Notes under the pieces: generated by a model | The model's database searches: none | Told to the model about the DNA's origin: nothing | Seen by the model: only the letters and a program-made list of their open reading frames with translations | Origin: Beijerinckiaceae bacterium | Lineage (GTDB): Bacteria > Pseudomonadota > Alphaproteobacteria > Rhizobiales > Beijerinckiaceae | DNA length: 8,065 bases | NCBI GenBank assembly: GCA_027311205.1 | Contig: DAICZI010000060.1 | Coordinates: 1 to 8,065 of the forward strand | Direction: 5' to 3' | Shown: positions 1 through 7,789 of the stretch, in pieces | Position numbering within the stretch: the stretch's first letter is position 1 | How the letters are laid out: each line of letters begins with the position of its first letter | Made by a program: the position numbers and the translations under genes

Positions 1-512
1 GCAGCTTCCGGCTTGAACAGCCCGACGCGCAGATCCTTGGCCTCATAAATGCGCTTGCCGTCGGCCTCAAGCCAGCCATCGGCAATACCCAGCACAAGGC
101 GACCCCTGAACACCCGCTTGATATCGACACCATAGACGACTTCTTTGACACTTGGCAAAACCTGATCGGAAAATTTGACCTCGCCGACACCGAGCGCGCG
201 GCCGCGGCCCGGCAAGTCCAGCCAGCCGAGATAAAAGCCGCAGAGTTGCCAGAGCGCGTCAAGCCCAAGGCAGCCTGGCATCACCGGATCATTCTTGAAA
301 TGGCAGCCAAAAAACCAAAGGTCGGGGCGCACATCGAACGCGGCGCGAATATGGCCTTTGCCATGCGCGCCGCCATCTTCGGTCACGCTGGTGATGCGAT
401 CAAACATCAGCATCGGCGGCAGCGGCAATTGCGCATTGCCGACGCCAAAAATATCGCCTCGACCGCAGGCAATCAACTCTTCGTAGGTATAGGATGACTG
501 CCGGGCGCTCAT
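1..512 (-). CDS. fabA: FabA, 3-hydroxydecanoyl-ACP dehydratase/isomerase (3' end cut by window edge)
   Basis: FabA is a cytosolic type II fatty acid synthesis enzyme. It dehydrates 3-hydroxyacyl-ACP and isomerises trans-2-decenoyl-ACP to cis-3-decenoyl-ACP, the branch point to unsaturated fatty acids together with FabB. Reading down from the ATG at 512-510 gives 170 complete codons and two bases of codon 171. E. coli FabA has about 172 residues, so only the last codon or two and the stop are missing. The single hot-dog domain carries the family's active-site stretch at residues 66-97 (WFFGCHF, then [16 protein letters not shown]). H71 and D85 match the catalytic His/Asp pair. The protein ends in [12 protein letters not shown], as FabA proteins do. 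The ribosome binding site is weak (GGA about 7 nt upstream). The next gene to the left is outside the window; fabB often follows fabA in this group, but that cannot be seen here. Confidence 0.96.
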   Translation of the reverse strand, partial: MSARQSSYTYEELIACGRGDIFGVGNAQLPLPPMLMFDRITSVTEDGGAHGKGHIRAAFDVRPDLWFFGCHFKNDPVMPGCLGLDALWQLCGFYLGWLDLPGRGRALGVGEVKFSDQVLPSVKEVVYGVDIKRVFRGRLVLGIADGWLEADGKRIYEAKDLRVGLFKPEA

Positions 513-545
513 CGAAATTCCAAACAAGGGTTCAAGTGCTGCGCA

Positions 546-562
546 CCTTCACGTATTGAAGG
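546..562. repeat. 6-bp inverted repeat in the fabA leader
   Basis: CCTTCA (546-551) and TGAAGG (557-562) are perfect complements around a 5-nt centre, 34 bp upstream of the fabA ATG and within the 76-bp gap between the exported-protein gene and fabA. There is no T-run on either side, so it does not look like a terminator. It could be an operator half-site pair or a small leader hairpin for fabA. The repeat is visible; its role is a guess. Confidence 0.35.
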
Positions 563-588
563 GCGAAGTCAATATTCTGCAAGCGGGT

Positions 589-1482
589 TCACCGGTTTTT
601 TCGTCGTTGCGGCATTTTGGCTCGCCCATGCGCCCTTTGCGCGCGCATCAGTTCGGCATCAAGCGCCATGACGCGGGCCTCAGTGAGGCGCAGGGCGCAG
701 AAGTCCTCCACCACATCACGTGCATAGGTGCGGCAGACCATCACCCGACGCGTGGTGAAGTGGGCCTGTTGGCTGGCGAGTTGATCGCGCTCGGAAACGT
801 GCCGGGTGCGGTGCATCAACATGACAAACAGGGTGCGCATGCGCCGCTCGGCAGCGCCGCGCGCATTGTCATTGGCTTCAGCCTGTTTTGGGCCCAGGGT
901 CGCGGCGTTCGGGCCCCAGAGACCGTGGGGCTGCGTGGCGCAATCCGCCTGTTTGAACACGCAGGCCTTGGGCATATTGTGCACCAGCACGGAGCGATGC
1001 AGCACATCGAAGCTGAAGGGACAGGCCGGAAAGCCCACCTTGTAGCGGGCCGCACCCTCCTGATTGGCCACGGATTCCAGCGGCAGCGGCCGACTCAAAT
1101 CCAGCTTGACGACGCAGGATGTGTCGGGGTCTGAAATGGCGGAGCCGTGCAAAGCCAGCGCGGAAATTGCAAAACCATCGGCCAGTCTGGAAATGCGCAT
1201 CAGTCCCTGATGGCCATTTTGCATCAAATCCTGCGCGACAAGGTCTCCAAGGCCGGGCGCTGCATGCAGAGTCACGGCTTGCTTTGATCTTGCCGCGGCA
1301 GGGTGGCCCGGTACAGGCCGAACCCCAACCTGCGGTCGCTCTGGAACCTGCGTTCGCATGGTGGGGGGTGGCGGATTATTGCTTGCCGGATGCAATTGCA
1401 ATTGCGCCAATGAAGGTGCGCCACATGCCACACACAGCGCCGTGGCACCCAGGACAATGAATAGGCTCCGCGAAAATCTCAT
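589..1482 (-). CDS. Exported protein of unknown function with six mature cysteines and an LprI-like C-terminal part
   Basis: This is a 297-residue protein that I cannot assign to a characterised family. Residues 1-26 form a signal peptide: basic MRFSR, a hydrophobic core, then a likely signal peptidase I site after SLA26. A Cys at 20 (CVAC) does not fit a good lipobox. Residues 30-65 are Pro-rich and low in complexity. The folded part has six cysteines (C123, C154, C174, C181, C250, C262), consistent with disulfides in the periplasm. Recognisable blocks are CVVKLDLSRPLPLES (123-137), ACVFKQADC (173-181) and GLWGPN (187-192). Residues 205-280 are mostly charged and helical, with a Q..F...R..VC...A.....FC...LTEAR pattern that recalls the C-terminal half of LprI/DUF1311 lysozyme-inhibitor-like domains; this likeness is my inference. 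The tail (281-297) is strongly basic. No clear ribosome binding site precedes the ATG; an 11-bp tandem repeat lies there instead. It points towards fabA, 76 bp away, so cotranscription is possible. Confidence 0.8.
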   Translation of the reverse strand: MRFSRSLFIVLGATALCVACGAPSLAQLQLHPASNNPPPPTMRTQVPERPQVGVRPVPGHPAAARSKQAVTLHAAPGLGDLVAQDLMQNGHQGLMRISRLADGFAISALALHGSAISDPDTSCVVKLDLSRPLPLESVANQEGAARYKVGFPACPFSFDVLHRSVLVHNMPKACVFKQADCATQPHGLWGPNAATLGPKQAEANDNARGAAERRMRTLFVMLMHRTRHVSERDQLASQQAHFTTRRVMVCRTYARDVVEDFCALRLTEARVMALDAELMRAQRAHGRAKMPQRRKNR

Positions 1483-1483
1483 G

Positions 1484-1505
1484 ATAAATGCAACATAAAT
1501 GCAAC
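1484..1505. repeat. Perfect 11-bp tandem repeat abutting a start codon
   Basis: The unit ATAAATGCAAC occurs twice without a gap, at 1484-1494 and 1495-1505. On the minus strand it reads GTTGCATTTAT twice and ends one base before the ATG of the 297-residue exported-protein gene. It occupies the place where the ribosome binding site should be. It is AT-rich compared with its surroundings. It may be a regulator's repeated site (one helical turn apart) or a chance slippage duplication. Confidence 0.6.
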
Positions 1506-1523
1506 CGCCATAATGGCCGCACT

Positions 1524-1551
1524 CTTATCACCATTGGCCGGGTAGGTGCAA
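1524..1551 (-). promoter_or_regulatory. Tentative promoter for the 297-residue exported-protein gene
   Basis: On the minus strand TTGCAC (1551-1546) is followed after 16 bp by GATAAG (1529-1524). The -35 keeps the TTG and the -10 matches TATAAT at four of six positions. Transcription would start near 1517, about 35 nt before the start codon. The match is weak, and nothing else in this region is clearly better. Confidence 0.22.
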
Positions 1552-1613
1552 TTTTTGGACGCGGATGGTGGAGAGGGGGCTGGCAGGGCGTCACATTCCG
1601 CGCCTGACCGATG

Positions 1614-1639
1614 AAAAAAAGCACGCCTCGGCGGCGCGC
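1614..1639 (-). terminator. Minus-strand intrinsic terminator in the dnaK control region
   Basis: Read on the minus strand, GCGCGCC (1639-1633), a 5-nt loop GCCGA and GGCGTGC (1627-1621) form a 7-bp stem with one G-U pair, followed directly by seven T (1620-1614). No minus-strand gene ends here: dnaK to the right is on the plus strand, and the next minus-strand start is at 1482. It could stop antisense transcription coming out of dnaK, act as an attenuator in a long leader of the exported-protein gene, or end a small RNA. In the plus direction no T-run follows the hairpin. Confidence 0.6.
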
Positions 1640-1642
1640 AAT

Positions 1643-1670
1643 CTTGCACATTCTGACGTCGTCACCATCT
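1643..1670 (+). promoter_or_regulatory. Sigma-32 (RpoH)-type heat-shock promoter of dnaK
   Basis: CTTGCAC (1643-1649), a 13-bp spacer and CACCATCT (1663-1670) match the heat-shock sigma consensus (CTTGAA, 13-15 bp, CCCCATNT) in both sequence and spacing. The arrangement is the same as I recall for the E. coli dnaK P1 promoter. The -10 continues TAG. Transcription should start near 1677, giving a leader of about 95 nt before the dnaK ATG. The spacing and bases are seen directly; the sigma factor assignment rests on the consensus. Confidence 0.72.
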
Positions 1671-1744
1671 TAGCCGCAGTTGGGGACGGGGCGGCAAGGA
1701 TTCTGTTTCGCCATTAAGACGGGCCGCTTCGGGGCTCGGTTACG

Positions 1745-1763
1745 TTCTGCAACCAGAAAAGGA
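1745..1763 (+). promoter_or_regulatory. dnaK ribosome binding site with adjacent small hairpin
   Basis: AGGA at 1760-1763 lies 8 nt before the dnaK ATG and is a good ribosome binding site, the clearest one in the window. Just upstream, TTCTG (1745-1749) and CAGAA (1754-1758) can form a 5-bp hairpin with a CAAC loop that ends one base before the AGGA. Further upstream, 1688-1695 can pair with 1723-1730 using two G-U pairs. A temperature-responsive leader is conceivable but not shown by this. Confidence 0.5.
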
Positions 1764-1771
1764 TTTGAACT

Positions 1772-3676
<1,905 letters not shown>

Positions 3677-3689
3677 GTCTGTCATCAGG

Positions 3690-3727
3690 GGCGCGGCAGC
3701 ATGGCGGCTGCCGCGCCGTTTCTTTTT
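3690..3727 (+). terminator. Intrinsic terminator between dnaK and dnaJ
   Basis: GGCGCGGCAGC (3690-3700) and GCTGCCGCGCC (3707-3717) form a perfect 11-bp GC-rich stem around ATGGCG. It is followed by G, TTT, C and TTTTT (3718-3727). It begins 13 bp after the dnaK stop codon. It should end much dnaK transcription, so dnaJ would be expressed either by read-through or from its own promoter. Confidence 0.88.
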
Positions 3728-3748
3728 GGTGTCAGAAAGCTCAGGCTG

Positions 3749-3769
3749 TTGACATTGGCGGTCTATAAT
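3749..3769 (+). promoter_or_regulatory. Possible dnaJ promoter elements with abnormal spacing
   Basis: A perfect TATAAT (3764-3769) and a perfect TTGACA (3749-3754) lie just after the dnaK terminator, 131 bp before the dnaJ ATG. They are only 9 bp apart, whereas sigma-70 needs about 17, so they cannot work as a normal pair. With correct spacing the -35 for this TATAAT would be TCAGGC (3741-3746), which is poor, and no TGn extension precedes the TATAAT. A weak or activator-dependent dnaJ promoter is possible. No heat-shock-type CTTG element occurs in this gap. Confidence 0.3.
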
Positions 3770-3823
3770 GGTGACACCGGCTGCATGATTGTGGCCGATG
3801 AGACCAGGACAAATTCTGGGTTC

Positions 3824-3846
3824 AGGCGGTCAACGGTCGACCGCCT
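3824..3846. repeat. 8-bp inverted repeat in the dnaJ leader
   Basis: AGGCGGTC (3824-3831) and GACCGCCT (3839-3846) are perfect complements around a 7-nt loop, 53 bp before the dnaJ start codon. The small palindrome GGTCGACC lies inside it at 3835-3842. No T-run follows, so it is not a terminator. It could be a leader hairpin or an operator. Confidence 0.4.
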
Positions 3847-3899
3847 CATGGCTAGCCCCGAACTATCATTTCTCTCGCGCTGCTGAACAAGACACGCCC

Positions 3900-5021
3900 A
3901 TGGCCAAAAGAGATTTTTACGAGACCCTCGGCGTCGGCAAAACCGCCAGCGAAGCCGAAATGAAAGCCGCCTTCCGCAAAGCGGCGATGCAATGCCATCC
4001 TGATCGCAACCCCGGCGACAAGGCGGCGGAAGCGCGCTTCAAGGAGCTCAACGAAGCTTATCAAACCCTGTCCGATCAGCAAAAGCGCGCCGCTTATGAC
4101 CGCTTTGGCCACGCTGCTTTCGAAAATGGCGGCATGGGCGGGGCTGGTGGCATGGGTGACGGCTTTGCCTCCTCCATGTCCGATATTTTCGAAGACCTGT
4201 TCGGCGAAATGATGGGCGGGCGGCGCGGCCAAAAATCGGGCGGGCGTGAGCGCGGCTCGGATTTGCGCTACAATCTCGAGATCACGCTGGAAGAAGCCTT
4301 TCATGGCAAAACGGCGACGGTGCGCCTGCCAACCTCGGTCTCGTGCGAGGCCTGTGGCGGCTCGGGCGCAAAGGCCGGCTCCAAGCCACGCCAGTGCGCG
4401 ACATGCGCGGGCCATGGCCGGGTGCGGGCGCAGCAAGGCTTTTTTGCCATTGAACGCACCTGCCCGACGTGCGGCGGGCGTGGCGAAACCATTGAAAATC
4501 CATGCACCTCCTGCGCTGGCGCAGGCCGCGTGCAGCGCGAACGCTCGCTCTCGGTCAATATCCCGGCAGGCGTCGAGGATGGCACCCGCATCCGCGTTGC
4601 TGGCGAAGGCGAGGCTGGTGTACGCGGCGGCCCGACCGGCGATCTTTATATTTTCCTGGCGCTGAAGCCGCATCCCTTCTTACAGCGCGATGGTGCGGAT
4701 TTATTCTGCCGCGTGCCAATTTCCATGGTGCAGGCAGCGCTCGGTGGCGAATTCACCGTTCATACCGTCGATGGCACGGAAGCCAAGGTGAGAATCCCAG
4801 AGGGCACCCAGTCGGGCAAGCAATTCAAGATCAAGGGCAGGGGCATGCCGGTGCTGCGCACGCGGGATCGTGGCGATTTGCATATCCAGGCCAATGTCGA
4901 GACCCCGCAAAACCTGACGCGCCGCCAGCGCGAGTTGCTGGCGGAATTTGATGCCGAAAGCTCAAACAAGACCCACCCCGAATCATCAGGCTTTTTCGCG
5001 CGCATGAAGGATTTCTTCTGA
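3900..5021 (+). CDS. dnaJ: DnaJ, Hsp40 co-chaperone
   Basis: DnaJ delivers unfolded clients to DnaK and stimulates its ATPase. The 373 residues show the complete type I layout. The J domain is at 1-70 with HPD at 33-35. A Gly/Phe-rich stretch follows at about 71-118 ([13 protein letters not shown]). The zinc-binding domain has four CxxCxGxG repeats beginning at C149, C166, C188 and C202, all eight cysteines present. The C-terminal client-binding beta domains start near 213 ([17 protein letters not shown] at 217-233). The open frame extends 37 codons upstream to 3789, but those residues (MWPMRPG...) do not belong to DnaJ and the J domain begins exactly at MAKRDFY, so I chose 3900. The ribosome binding site there is poor, which may help keep DnaJ below DnaK. 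It runs in the same direction as dnaK, 223 bp downstream, beyond a strong terminator, and tail to tail with the DUF1223 gene. Confidence 0.98.
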   Translation: MAKRDFYETLGVGKTASEAEMKAAFRKAAMQCHPDRNPGDKAAEARFKELNEAYQTLSDQQKRAAYDRFGHAAFENGGMGGAGGMGDGFASSMSDIFEDLFGEMMGGRRGQKSGGRERGSDLRYNLEITLEEAFHGKTATVRLPTSVSCEACGGSGAKAGSKPRQCATCAGHGRVRAQQGFFAIERTCPTCGGRGETIENPCTSCAGAGRVQRERSLSVNIPAGVEDGTRIRVAGEGEAGVRGGPTGDLYIFLALKPHPFLQRDGADLFCRVPISMVQAALGGEFTVHTVDGTEAKVRIPEGTQSGKQFKIKGRGMPVLRTRDRGDLHIQANVETPQNLTRRQRELLAEFDAESSNKTHPESSGFFARMKDFF

Positions 5022-5042
5022 GGCTGGGGATGTGGGGAGGCA

Positions 5043-5066
5043 GGGTTGAGGATTGACACCTCACCC
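5043..5066. terminator. Weak hairpin between the convergent dnaJ and DUF1223 genes
   Basis: GGG-T-TGAGG (5043-5051) can pair with CCTCA-CCC (5059-5066), leaving one T bulged and a 7-nt loop. It lies in the 50-bp gap between the two converging stop codons, where a two-way terminator would be expected. Neither side has a T-run, so terminator function is doubtful. Confidence 0.25.
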
Positions 5067-5071
5067 GCATC

Positions 5072-5773
5072 TCACCGGCCCATCGCCGCCGCGCCCAGAA
5101 CAGCGCCGTGGCCTTGCTGGATCAGCACCACGTAATCGCCCTCGGGGGCGGCAAATTTGAGTGTTTGAGCGCCACCGTCCCAACGGCCGATCTGGCGCAT
5201 GTCGAGCACGATGTTGCTGTATGTCAGCGATCGCCCGGCATTTTCACCACGGCCCACCTTTACTGTCGCTTTGTTGAGCAGCTTCAGGAGCCAGACATCG
5301 GCGGTGCGGGGCGCCGCGCAGACCGGCGCGCCCAGGGTCACGACAAGCCCATCATCTTCATGAGTGAGCGCGGTCGGCACGCAGAGTGCGCCATTCCTGC
5401 TTTTGTCCGCAGCCAGGTCAGCACGCACCGCGTCTGCATTCGAACCAACGGTCTGGCCAACGCCATCAATCACCGCTTGCGGCGTATAGACATTGTCATC
5501 GCGGCGCGCTTCGGCATAGGCCTTTTGCCGCAGCGTGAAAGCGTGCTGTGCGAACGTGTCTTTCCAGCCGATGTAATCCCAATAATCCACCGGAAATGAC
5601 AAAGTGATCACATCCTTTGAGGCACTCAAGCCGGTCAGCACCCTGTCGGCGGGCGGGCACGATGAGCAGCCCTGGCTGGTGAACAATTCCACCACGCCGC
5701 GCACCTGCGCCATCGCGGGTTCAGCGATGAGCAGAGGAGCAGCGATGAGGAGCAAAGACAAGAAGCGATTCAT
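5072..5773 (-). CDS. DUF1223 family periplasmic thioredoxin-like protein
   Basis: With the start at 5773 this is a 233-residue exported protein. Residues 1-22 are a clear signal peptide (MNRF, a Leu/Ile-rich core, AMA then cleavage before Q23). The mature part begins with the DUF1223 hallmark VVELFTSQGCSSCPPAD (27-43), whose C36-x-x-C39 sits where a thioredoxin fold has its redox pair. Further family blocks are DYWDYIGWKD (63-72), VYTPQAVIDG (95-104), VGSN (109-112) and GENAGRSLTYSNIV (176-189). A second cysteine pair is at C131 and C152. A thiol-redox role is inferred from the CxxC; the family has no established reaction that I can name. The frame also allows a start at 5809, 12 residues earlier, with an AAGGGG 8 nt upstream of it; the shorter start gives the more typical signal peptide. 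It follows uup by 85 bp on the same strand and may share its transcript. Confidence 0.9.
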   Translation of the reverse strand: MNRFLSLLLIAAPLLIAEPAMAQVRGVVELFTSQGCSSCPPADRVLTGLSASKDVITLSFPVDYWDYIGWKDTFAQHAFTLRQKAYAEARRDDNVYTPQAVIDGVGQTVGSNADAVRADLAADKSRNGALCVPTALTHEDDGLVVTLGAPVCAAPRTADVWLLKLLNKATVKVGRGENAGRSLTYSNIVLDMRQIGRWDGGAQTLKFAAPEGDYVVLIQQGHGAVLGAAAMGR

Positions 5774-5774
5774 G

Positions 5775-5825
5775 GCAAGGGGCCTGGCGACACTAAGACA
5801 AAGCACCATAGCCCCTGCCCCTTGC
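5775..5825 (-). repeat. 9-bp inverted repeat around the alternative start of the DUF1223 gene
   Basis: On the minus strand GCAAGGGGC (5825-5817) and GCCCCTTGC (5783-5775) are perfect complements separated by 33 nt. The second arm ends one base before the ATG at 5773, and the loop contains the in-frame ATG at 5809. The first arm contains the AAGGGG that could serve as ribosome binding site for the 5809 start, so the hairpin would hide it. A translational switch is a hypothesis only. Confidence 0.4.
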
Positions 5826-5858
5826 TCTGCAACTCACGATGCGGTGAGAAGCCTGTGT

Positions 5859-7697
5859 TCAGCCGATTTGCTCGCGGGTGATCTCCAGTTCCAGCCAGCG
5901 CTCTTCGGCCTCCGCCAAAGCAGAATCAGCGCTCGCCAGCGCGGCATTGGCGGCATCAAAGCGCTTTTTGTCGCGGTGGTAGAGATCTGGATCGGCGAGA
6001 AGCCTGTTCAGGCGCTGCTTTTCGGCTTCAAGCTCAGCGATGCGGACAGGCAGAGTTTCCAGGGCATATCGCTCATTGAAACTCAGTTTTCGGAAGCTCA
6101 GTTTGCGCTTGGCTGGGGAGATTGCGGCAGGTGGCACGGGATTGACCTTGCCTGACGCCTGCCGCGTCGGTAGCGCCGCAGCCGCCTCAACACCGGAGCC
6201 ACGCTGCGCCAGCATGTCGGTATAGCCGCCGGCATATTCAACAAAGTGCCCGTTGCCCTCGGCAAAAATTACTGAGGTCGCGACCCGATCAAGGAAATCA
6301 CGATCATGGCTGACCAGTAGAATGGTGCCGGGGTAGGACGCCAGCCACTCCTGCAGCAGATCGAGTGTTTCGAGATCAAGATCATTGGTCGGCTCGTCCA
6401 GCACAAGCAGGTTCGAGGGCAAGGCCAGCGCGCGCGCCAGGGTCAAGCGGTTGCGCTCGCCGCCCGAAAGCCGTGCCACTGGCGTGCCGGCCTGTTCGGG
6501 CGAAAACAGGAAATCGCGCATGTAGCCGGCAAAGTGCCGCTTTTCGCCATTGATTTCAATAAAGTCGCTACCGCCGCCGGTGAGATGATCCTTCAGGGTC
6601 ACTTCGGGGTTGAGCGAGGTGCGCTTTTGGTCCAGCGTCGCCATTTGCAGGCCCGCCCCGAGCTTGACCGTGCCGCTGTCGGGTGCCAGCGCTCCGGTGA
6701 GAAGGTTCACCAGCGTGGTTTTGCCCGCGCCATTGGCCCCCACCAGGCCCACCCGGTCGCCACGCTCAACACGCAGCGAAAAATCACGCACGATGACGGT
6801 GTCGCCCCAGGATTTGCTGATTCTGTCGGCCTCGCTCACCAGCTTGCCGGAAACCCGCCCGACATTGGCATCAAGCCGCACGCCGCCCAGCGCCTTCAGG
6901 GCGGTGCGGCGGGTTTCACGCAAGCCCTGCAAGCGCTCAAGACGCCCCTGATTGCGTTTGCGCCGCCCGGTGACGCCATAGCGTAACCAATCCTCTTCCA
7001 TGACGATGCGCCGGTCGAGCTTGTGGCGGTCGCGCTCTTCTTCCTCCAGCACGGCGTCGCGCCACGCCTCGAACGCGGCGAAGCCCTGATCAAGCTGGCG
7101 GGTGCGGCCCTGATCCAGCCATAGCGTCACCGAGGATAGCCGCTCCAGAAAACGCCGGTCATGGCTGATCACCACCAAGGCCGAGCGCAGGCCGGAAAGC
7201 TCGTTCTCCAGCCATTCGATGGCGGGCAAATCAAGATGGTTGGTTGGCTCGTCGAGCAGCAACACGTCGGGCCTGGGGCCAAGCACCCGCGCCAAAGCGA
7301 CGCGACGCCCCTCCCCGCCTGAAAGCCGGGCCGGGTCTTCCTCGCCGGTAAGGCCGAGATCATTCAGCAGGGACAGAGCCCGCCAGGGATCATCGGTTGG
7401 CCCGAGCCCCGCCTCGACATAGGCAAGCGCGGTGGCAAAGCCGGAAAAATCCGGCTCCTGTGCGAGATAGCGCACGCTAGCCCCCGGATGCGCGAACACC
7501 GAGCCGCTATCGGGCACAATCATCCCGGCGGCGATTTTCAGCAGCGTTGACTTGCCCGAGCCATTGCGACCGACCAGCCCCAGGCGGCCACGCGGGCCAA
7601 TCGACAGTCCCGCCCCCGCCAGCAAGGGTTTGCCGCCAAGGGTGAGGTGAATATCCTGAAGGGTCAGGAGCGGAGGGATTGCGCTTGAACGTGCCAT
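5859..7697 (-). CDS. uup: Uup-type ABC-F ATPase
   Basis: This is a soluble ABC-F protein with two ATPase domains and no membrane segment; the family acts on the ribosome, and Uup is also linked to DNA transactions in E. coli. Numbered from the ATG at 7697 (612 residues), domain 1 has Walker A GRNGSGKST (43-51), LSGGE (125-129), Walker B VLLLDEPTNHLD (145-156) and a SHD switch. The charged linker at about 212-268, with EEDWLRYGVTGRRKRNQGR, is the tRNA-contacting segment and resembles that of Uup. Domain 2 has GANGAGKTT (320-328), LSGGE (410-414) and DEPTNDLDLETL; NDLD rather than NHLD is typical of Uup. A Pro/Ala linker leads to a C-terminal coiled coil (about 545-612). I preferred 7697 because homology begins there; in-frame ATGs at 7763 and 7760 would add 22 or 21 unmatched residues. 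No good ribosome binding site precedes any of these starts. The linker holds a duplicated RKLSF. Confidence 0.93.
   Translation of the reverse strand: MARSSAIPPLLTLQDIHLTLGGKPLLAGAGLSIGPRGRLGLVGRNGSGKSTLLKIAAGMIVPDSGSVFAHPGASVRYLAQEPDFSGFATALAYVEAGLGPTDDPWRALSLLNDLGLTGEEDPARLSGGEGRRVALARVLGPRPDVLLLDEPTNHLDLPAIEWLENELSGLRSALVVISHDRRFLERLSSVTLWLDQGRTRQLDQGFAAFEAWRDAVLEEEERDRHKLDRRIVMEEDWLRYGVTGRRKRNQGRLERLQGLRETRRTALKALGGVRLDANVGRVSGKLVSEADRISKSWGDTVIVRDFSLRVERGDRVGLVGANGAGKTTLVNLLTGALAPDSGTVKLGAGLQMATLDQKRTSLNPEVTLKDHLTGGGSDFIEINGEKRHFAGYMRDFLFSPEQAGTPVARLSGGERNRLTLARALALPSNLLVLDEPTNDLDLETLDLLQEWLASYPGTILLVSHDRDFLDRVATSVIFAEGNGHFVEYAGGYTDMLAQRGSGVEAAAALPTRQASGKVNPVPPAAISPAKRKLSFRKLSFNERYALETLPVRIAELEAEKQRLNRLLADPDLYHRDKKRFDAANAALASADSALAEAEERWLELEITREQIG
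6078..6107 (-). repeat. 15-bp in-frame tandem duplication inside uup
   Basis: Two adjacent 15-bp units, 6107-6093 and 6092-6078 on the minus strand, agree at 13 of 15 bases and both encode RKLSF. The two differences are synonymous third positions. The repeat sits at the junction between the second ATPase domain's linker and the C-terminal coiled coil, where Uup proteins usually carry one RKLSY/F-like motif. Confidence 0.7.
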
Positions 7698-7789
7698 GAT
7701 GGTGTGCGTTCGACACCAGCGCTTCGCATCCGTCAAGTCCGTGCTAAAAGGTGAGCGCATCATCCACGGCCAGCGCGAGTGCCCTGCCT
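7698..7789. promoter_or_regulatory. Divergent uup-pgi control region
   Basis: These 92 bp separate the divergent starts of uup and pgi and should hold both promoters. On the minus strand TTGACG (7736-7731) is the best -35 for uup, but its -10 at 17 bp (TCGAAC, 7713-7708) is poor and would give almost no leader. Towards pgi, TGCTAAAAG at about 7742-7750 resembles an extended -10, without a recognisable -35. No clear operator or strong ribosome binding site was seen. Confidence 0.3.

Noticed and set aside
556..1134. 192-codon plus-strand frame opposite the exported-protein gene
   Set aside because: The minus-strand frame has a signal peptide, spaced cysteines and full length. The plus-strand product is His/Gly/Ala-rich with no signal and no ribosome binding site.
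1376..1651. 91-codon minus-strand frame crossing the control region
   Set aside because: It overlaps the exported-protein gene in another frame, has no recognisable domain, and its own message would contain the terminator at 1639-1614.
3701..3886. 61-codon plus-strand frame between dnaK and dnaJ
   Set aside because: It begins in the loop of the dnaK terminator, has no ribosome binding site and resembles nothing known.
3789..3899. 37-residue N-terminal extension of DnaJ
   Set aside because: The frame is open, but the residues do not belong to the DnaJ family and the J domain starts exactly at the ATG at 3900.
3852..4673. 273-codon open frame antisense to dnaJ
   Set aside because: It is opposite the J and zinc domains of dnaJ, is Ala/Arg-rich without any motif, and mirrors dnaJ codon use.
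5833..5848. CTCAC/GTGAG hairpin just downstream of the uup stop as a terminator
   Set aside because: The stem is only 5 bp and is not followed by a T-run in the minus direction.
7698..7763. 22-residue N-terminal extension of Uup from the ATG at 7763
   Set aside because: The added residues do not resemble ABC-F N termini and would leave only 26 bp for control of the divergent pgi gene. It cannot be excluded.
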